From assembly GCA_016203335.1 (NCBI GenBank), contig JACQNA010000067.1:1-6004 (forward strand): 6,004 nucleotides of DNA, given 5' to 3'. The stretch's first letter is position 1. Each line of letters begins with the position of its first letter. The notes under the pieces were generated by a model. It was given only the letters and a program-made list of their open reading frames with translations, made no database searches and was not told where the DNA came from. This DNA is from Candidatus Woesearchaeota archaeon. Its GTDB lineage: Archaea; Nanobdellota; Nanobdellia; Woesearchaeales; JACQNA01. This document shows, piece by piece, positions 5,145 through 6,004 of the stretch. Position numbers and translations under genes: made by a program.

Positions 5145-6004
5145 AAGGGAACAAATATGAGTATGTGGTGCATCAGTCGCACGCCGCCATGGCGCTGGCT
5201 GGCAGGGGGGATGCCCCCTCGGGGTCTGCCAGAGGACGAAGTCCGTCCAGCCGCCATGATGGCGGCGTGCGGCAGGGAAACGGAGATGGAGTAATAGGAA
5301 GAAAATCCCAAATCACCCTCTTCATCATCATCGGATTGGTCATCATCCTTGCTGTCGGTGCCACGATTTATATTACCCGCACCGTTGAATTCCAGAGAGA
5401 GACAGCTATTCCGCAGGCAGAGCAGATATCCACTCAGTTCGAGCCGGTCCGGCAGTACATCCAGAGCTGCCTCCGGCAGACCGGGATCCAGGCGCTGCAG
5501 CTCATCGGGCAGCAAGGCGGATACGCATATCCAGAGGAGCAGGGCATTATTGCCATAGAGCAGGCGCCGACAGAAAGCACCGCAGTCACGTTCAGCAGGG
5601 ATGTGCCGTACTGGCACTATCTGGAAAGCAGGAACAGCTGCAGCGGAGACTGCAGGCTGAGCAACAGGCTCCACCTCAGATTGCTGGGTGATACTGCAGT
5701 CAACAAAGAGCTGGACAAGTACATCAACCGGGAGCTCGCAAACTGCCTTGATTTTACCGCACTCAATGCCCAGGGATTCACCATCACGATGGCCGGCAGC
5801 CCGGAATCACGGACAGTTATCGGAGAAAGCGATGTCACATTCAGCGCCCAGCTCCCTGTGGATATCCGGCAGGGAAATGCACGGCAGAAGCTGGAGCAGT
5901 TTGTCTCGCCATTAGGCTATAATTTCAAGGCGCTCTATGACACTGCCTCCCAGCTTGCGGATGAGATGAGATCATCCTCATTCCTGGAGCTGGCAACGCT
6001 CACC
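5141..6004 (+). CDS. Single-pass membrane protein with extracellular domain, partial at 3' end
   Basis: ATG 5141 overlaps the gene 2 stop (ATGA) and follows a GGAGG site. The frame stays open for all 288 codons to the window edge, so the C-terminus is missing. Residues 1-53 are a Gly/Ser/Arg-rich extension, most of it encoded by the inverted-repeat element at 5179-5270. Residues 54-78 (RKSQITLFIIIGLVIILAVG and onward) are a basic-then-hydrophobic membrane anchor, slightly reminiscent of archaeal class III (type IV pilin-like) signal segments, although the processing motif is not clear. The ectodomain has PVRQYIQSCLRQTG, LIGQQGGYAYP, an NSCSGDC pair and a YINRELANC motif. From memory, proteins with this layout ('Q-V/I-T-hydrophobic' anchor, 'Y.ESC', 'QGGY.YP', 'L..C') are common and uncharacterised in DPANN archaea. 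It is probably a surface partner of the gene 1 and gene 2 products. The function is unknown. Confidence 0.85.
   Translation, partial: MKGNKYEYVVHQSHAAMALAGRGDAPSGSARGRSPSSRHDGGVRQGNGDGVIGRKSQITLFIIIGLVIILAVGATIYITRTVEFQRETAIPQAEQISTQFEPVRQYIQSCLRQTGIQALQLIGQQGGYAYPEEQGIIAIEQAPTESTAVTFSRDVPYWHYLESRNSCSGDCRLSNRLHLRLLGDTAVNKELDKYINRELANCLDFTALNAQGFTITMAGSPESRTVIGESDVTFSAQLPVDIRQGNARQKLEQFVSPLGYNFKALYDTASQLADEMRSSSFLELATLT
5179..5270. repeat. 92-bp nested inverted-repeat element inside the 5' end of gene 3
   Basis: Perfect 12-base arms GCACGCCGCCAT (5179-5190) and ATGGCGGCGTGC (5259-5270) bound the element. Inside them GGCTGG (5197-5202) pairs with CCAGCC (5247-5252). CTGGCAG (5199-5205) can alternatively pair with CTGCCAG (5226-5232). 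G5205-5210 can pair with C5214-5218 across an ATG loop, and GGAC-GAA-GTCC (5234-5244) is a small hairpin. The element is read through in frame as residues 13-44 of gene 3 (SHAAMALAGRGDAP and onward), just before the membrane anchor. No target-site duplication is obvious, and I see no second copy in the window. It resembles a palindromic or MITE-like insertion tolerated within a coding sequence, as described for Rickettsia palindromic elements. A purely regulatory RNA structure is the alternative. Confidence 0.6.
5312..5374 (+). other. Transmembrane anchor of gene 3
   Basis: Residues 58-78 (ITLFIIIGLVIILAVGATIYI) are a continuous hydrophobic helix after Arg54-Lys55. It is the only membrane segment in the visible part. 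It places the extension encoded by the inverted repeat in the cytoplasm and the Cys-containing domain outside. Confidence 0.8.

Noticed and set aside
5189..5191. Internal ATG 5189 or GTG 5267 as alternative starts that would trim the gene 3 extension.
   Set aside because: Neither has as good a ribosome-binding site as ATG 5141, and both lie within the inverted repeat where the RNA would be folded; kept only as a remote possibility.
5205..5218. G6-ATG-C5 hairpin as a transcription terminator between genes 2 and 3.
   Set aside because: It lies 64 bases inside gene 3, is not followed by a T-run, and is part of the larger nested inverted repeat.
4850..5674. Open frame of 274 codons on the minus strand, antisense to the end of gene 2 and the start of gene 3.
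   Set aside because: It spans the well-supported overlap of two + strand genes, lacks a recognisable domain or SD site, and its composition (Arg, Pro, Ser, Leu-rich) is what GC-rich antisense frames give.

Overview
The window carries three head-to-tail, overlapping protein genes on the + strand. They fill it from end to end, with no RNA gene, intergenic promoter, terminator, IS element or CRISPR array visible. Gene 1 (C-terminal 150 codons only) ends at 453. Gene 2 (429-5144, about 1571 residues) starts inside the end of gene 1. Gene 3 (from 5141, running off the right edge) starts inside the stop of gene 2 (ATGA overlap). Strong purine-rich ribosome-binding sites (AAGGAGGT before 429, GGAGG before 5141) support both starts. 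The layout indicates one polycistronic unit with translational coupling.

The likely host is an archaeon of the DPANN group, close to Woesearchaeota/Pacearchaeota. I base this on remembered resemblance: the Cys-rich tail of gene 1, the Cys-containing C-terminal module of gene 2, and the 'KSQITLFIIIG' transmembrane start plus Cys-containing ectodomain of gene 3 all look like a cassette of large uncharacterised surface proteins in those genomes. No database search was possible, so the taxonomy is an inference.

Gene 2 is the centrepiece. It encodes a membrane-anchored, extracellular multidomain protein. An N-terminal signal anchor is followed by a domain that I read as an Amidase_2 / peptidoglycan-recognition-type zinc amidase (N-acetylmuramoyl-L-alanine amidase fold), with His, His and Asp zinc ligands and the catalytic Glu all in register. 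Then comes a string of beta-rich or helical modules separated by four Pro/Thr/Gln-rich linkers, and a C-terminal module holding the protein's only three cysteines. The middle of the gene is AT-rich in its folded parts and GC-rich in its linkers. The conserved C-terminal module starts at a sharp rise in GC near 4290, which suggests a variable effector region carried on a conserved surface scaffold.

Gene 3 encodes a single-pass membrane protein with an ectodomain. Its unusually long, low-complexity N-terminal extension is encoded largely by a 92-bp nested inverted repeat (5179-5270), which looks like a palindromic element kept in frame inside a gene. Taken together, the cassette plausibly builds a cell-surface complex. 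The wall-amidase-like domain on an archaeal surface protein suggests contact with, or attack on, bacterial (or pseudomurein) cell walls.
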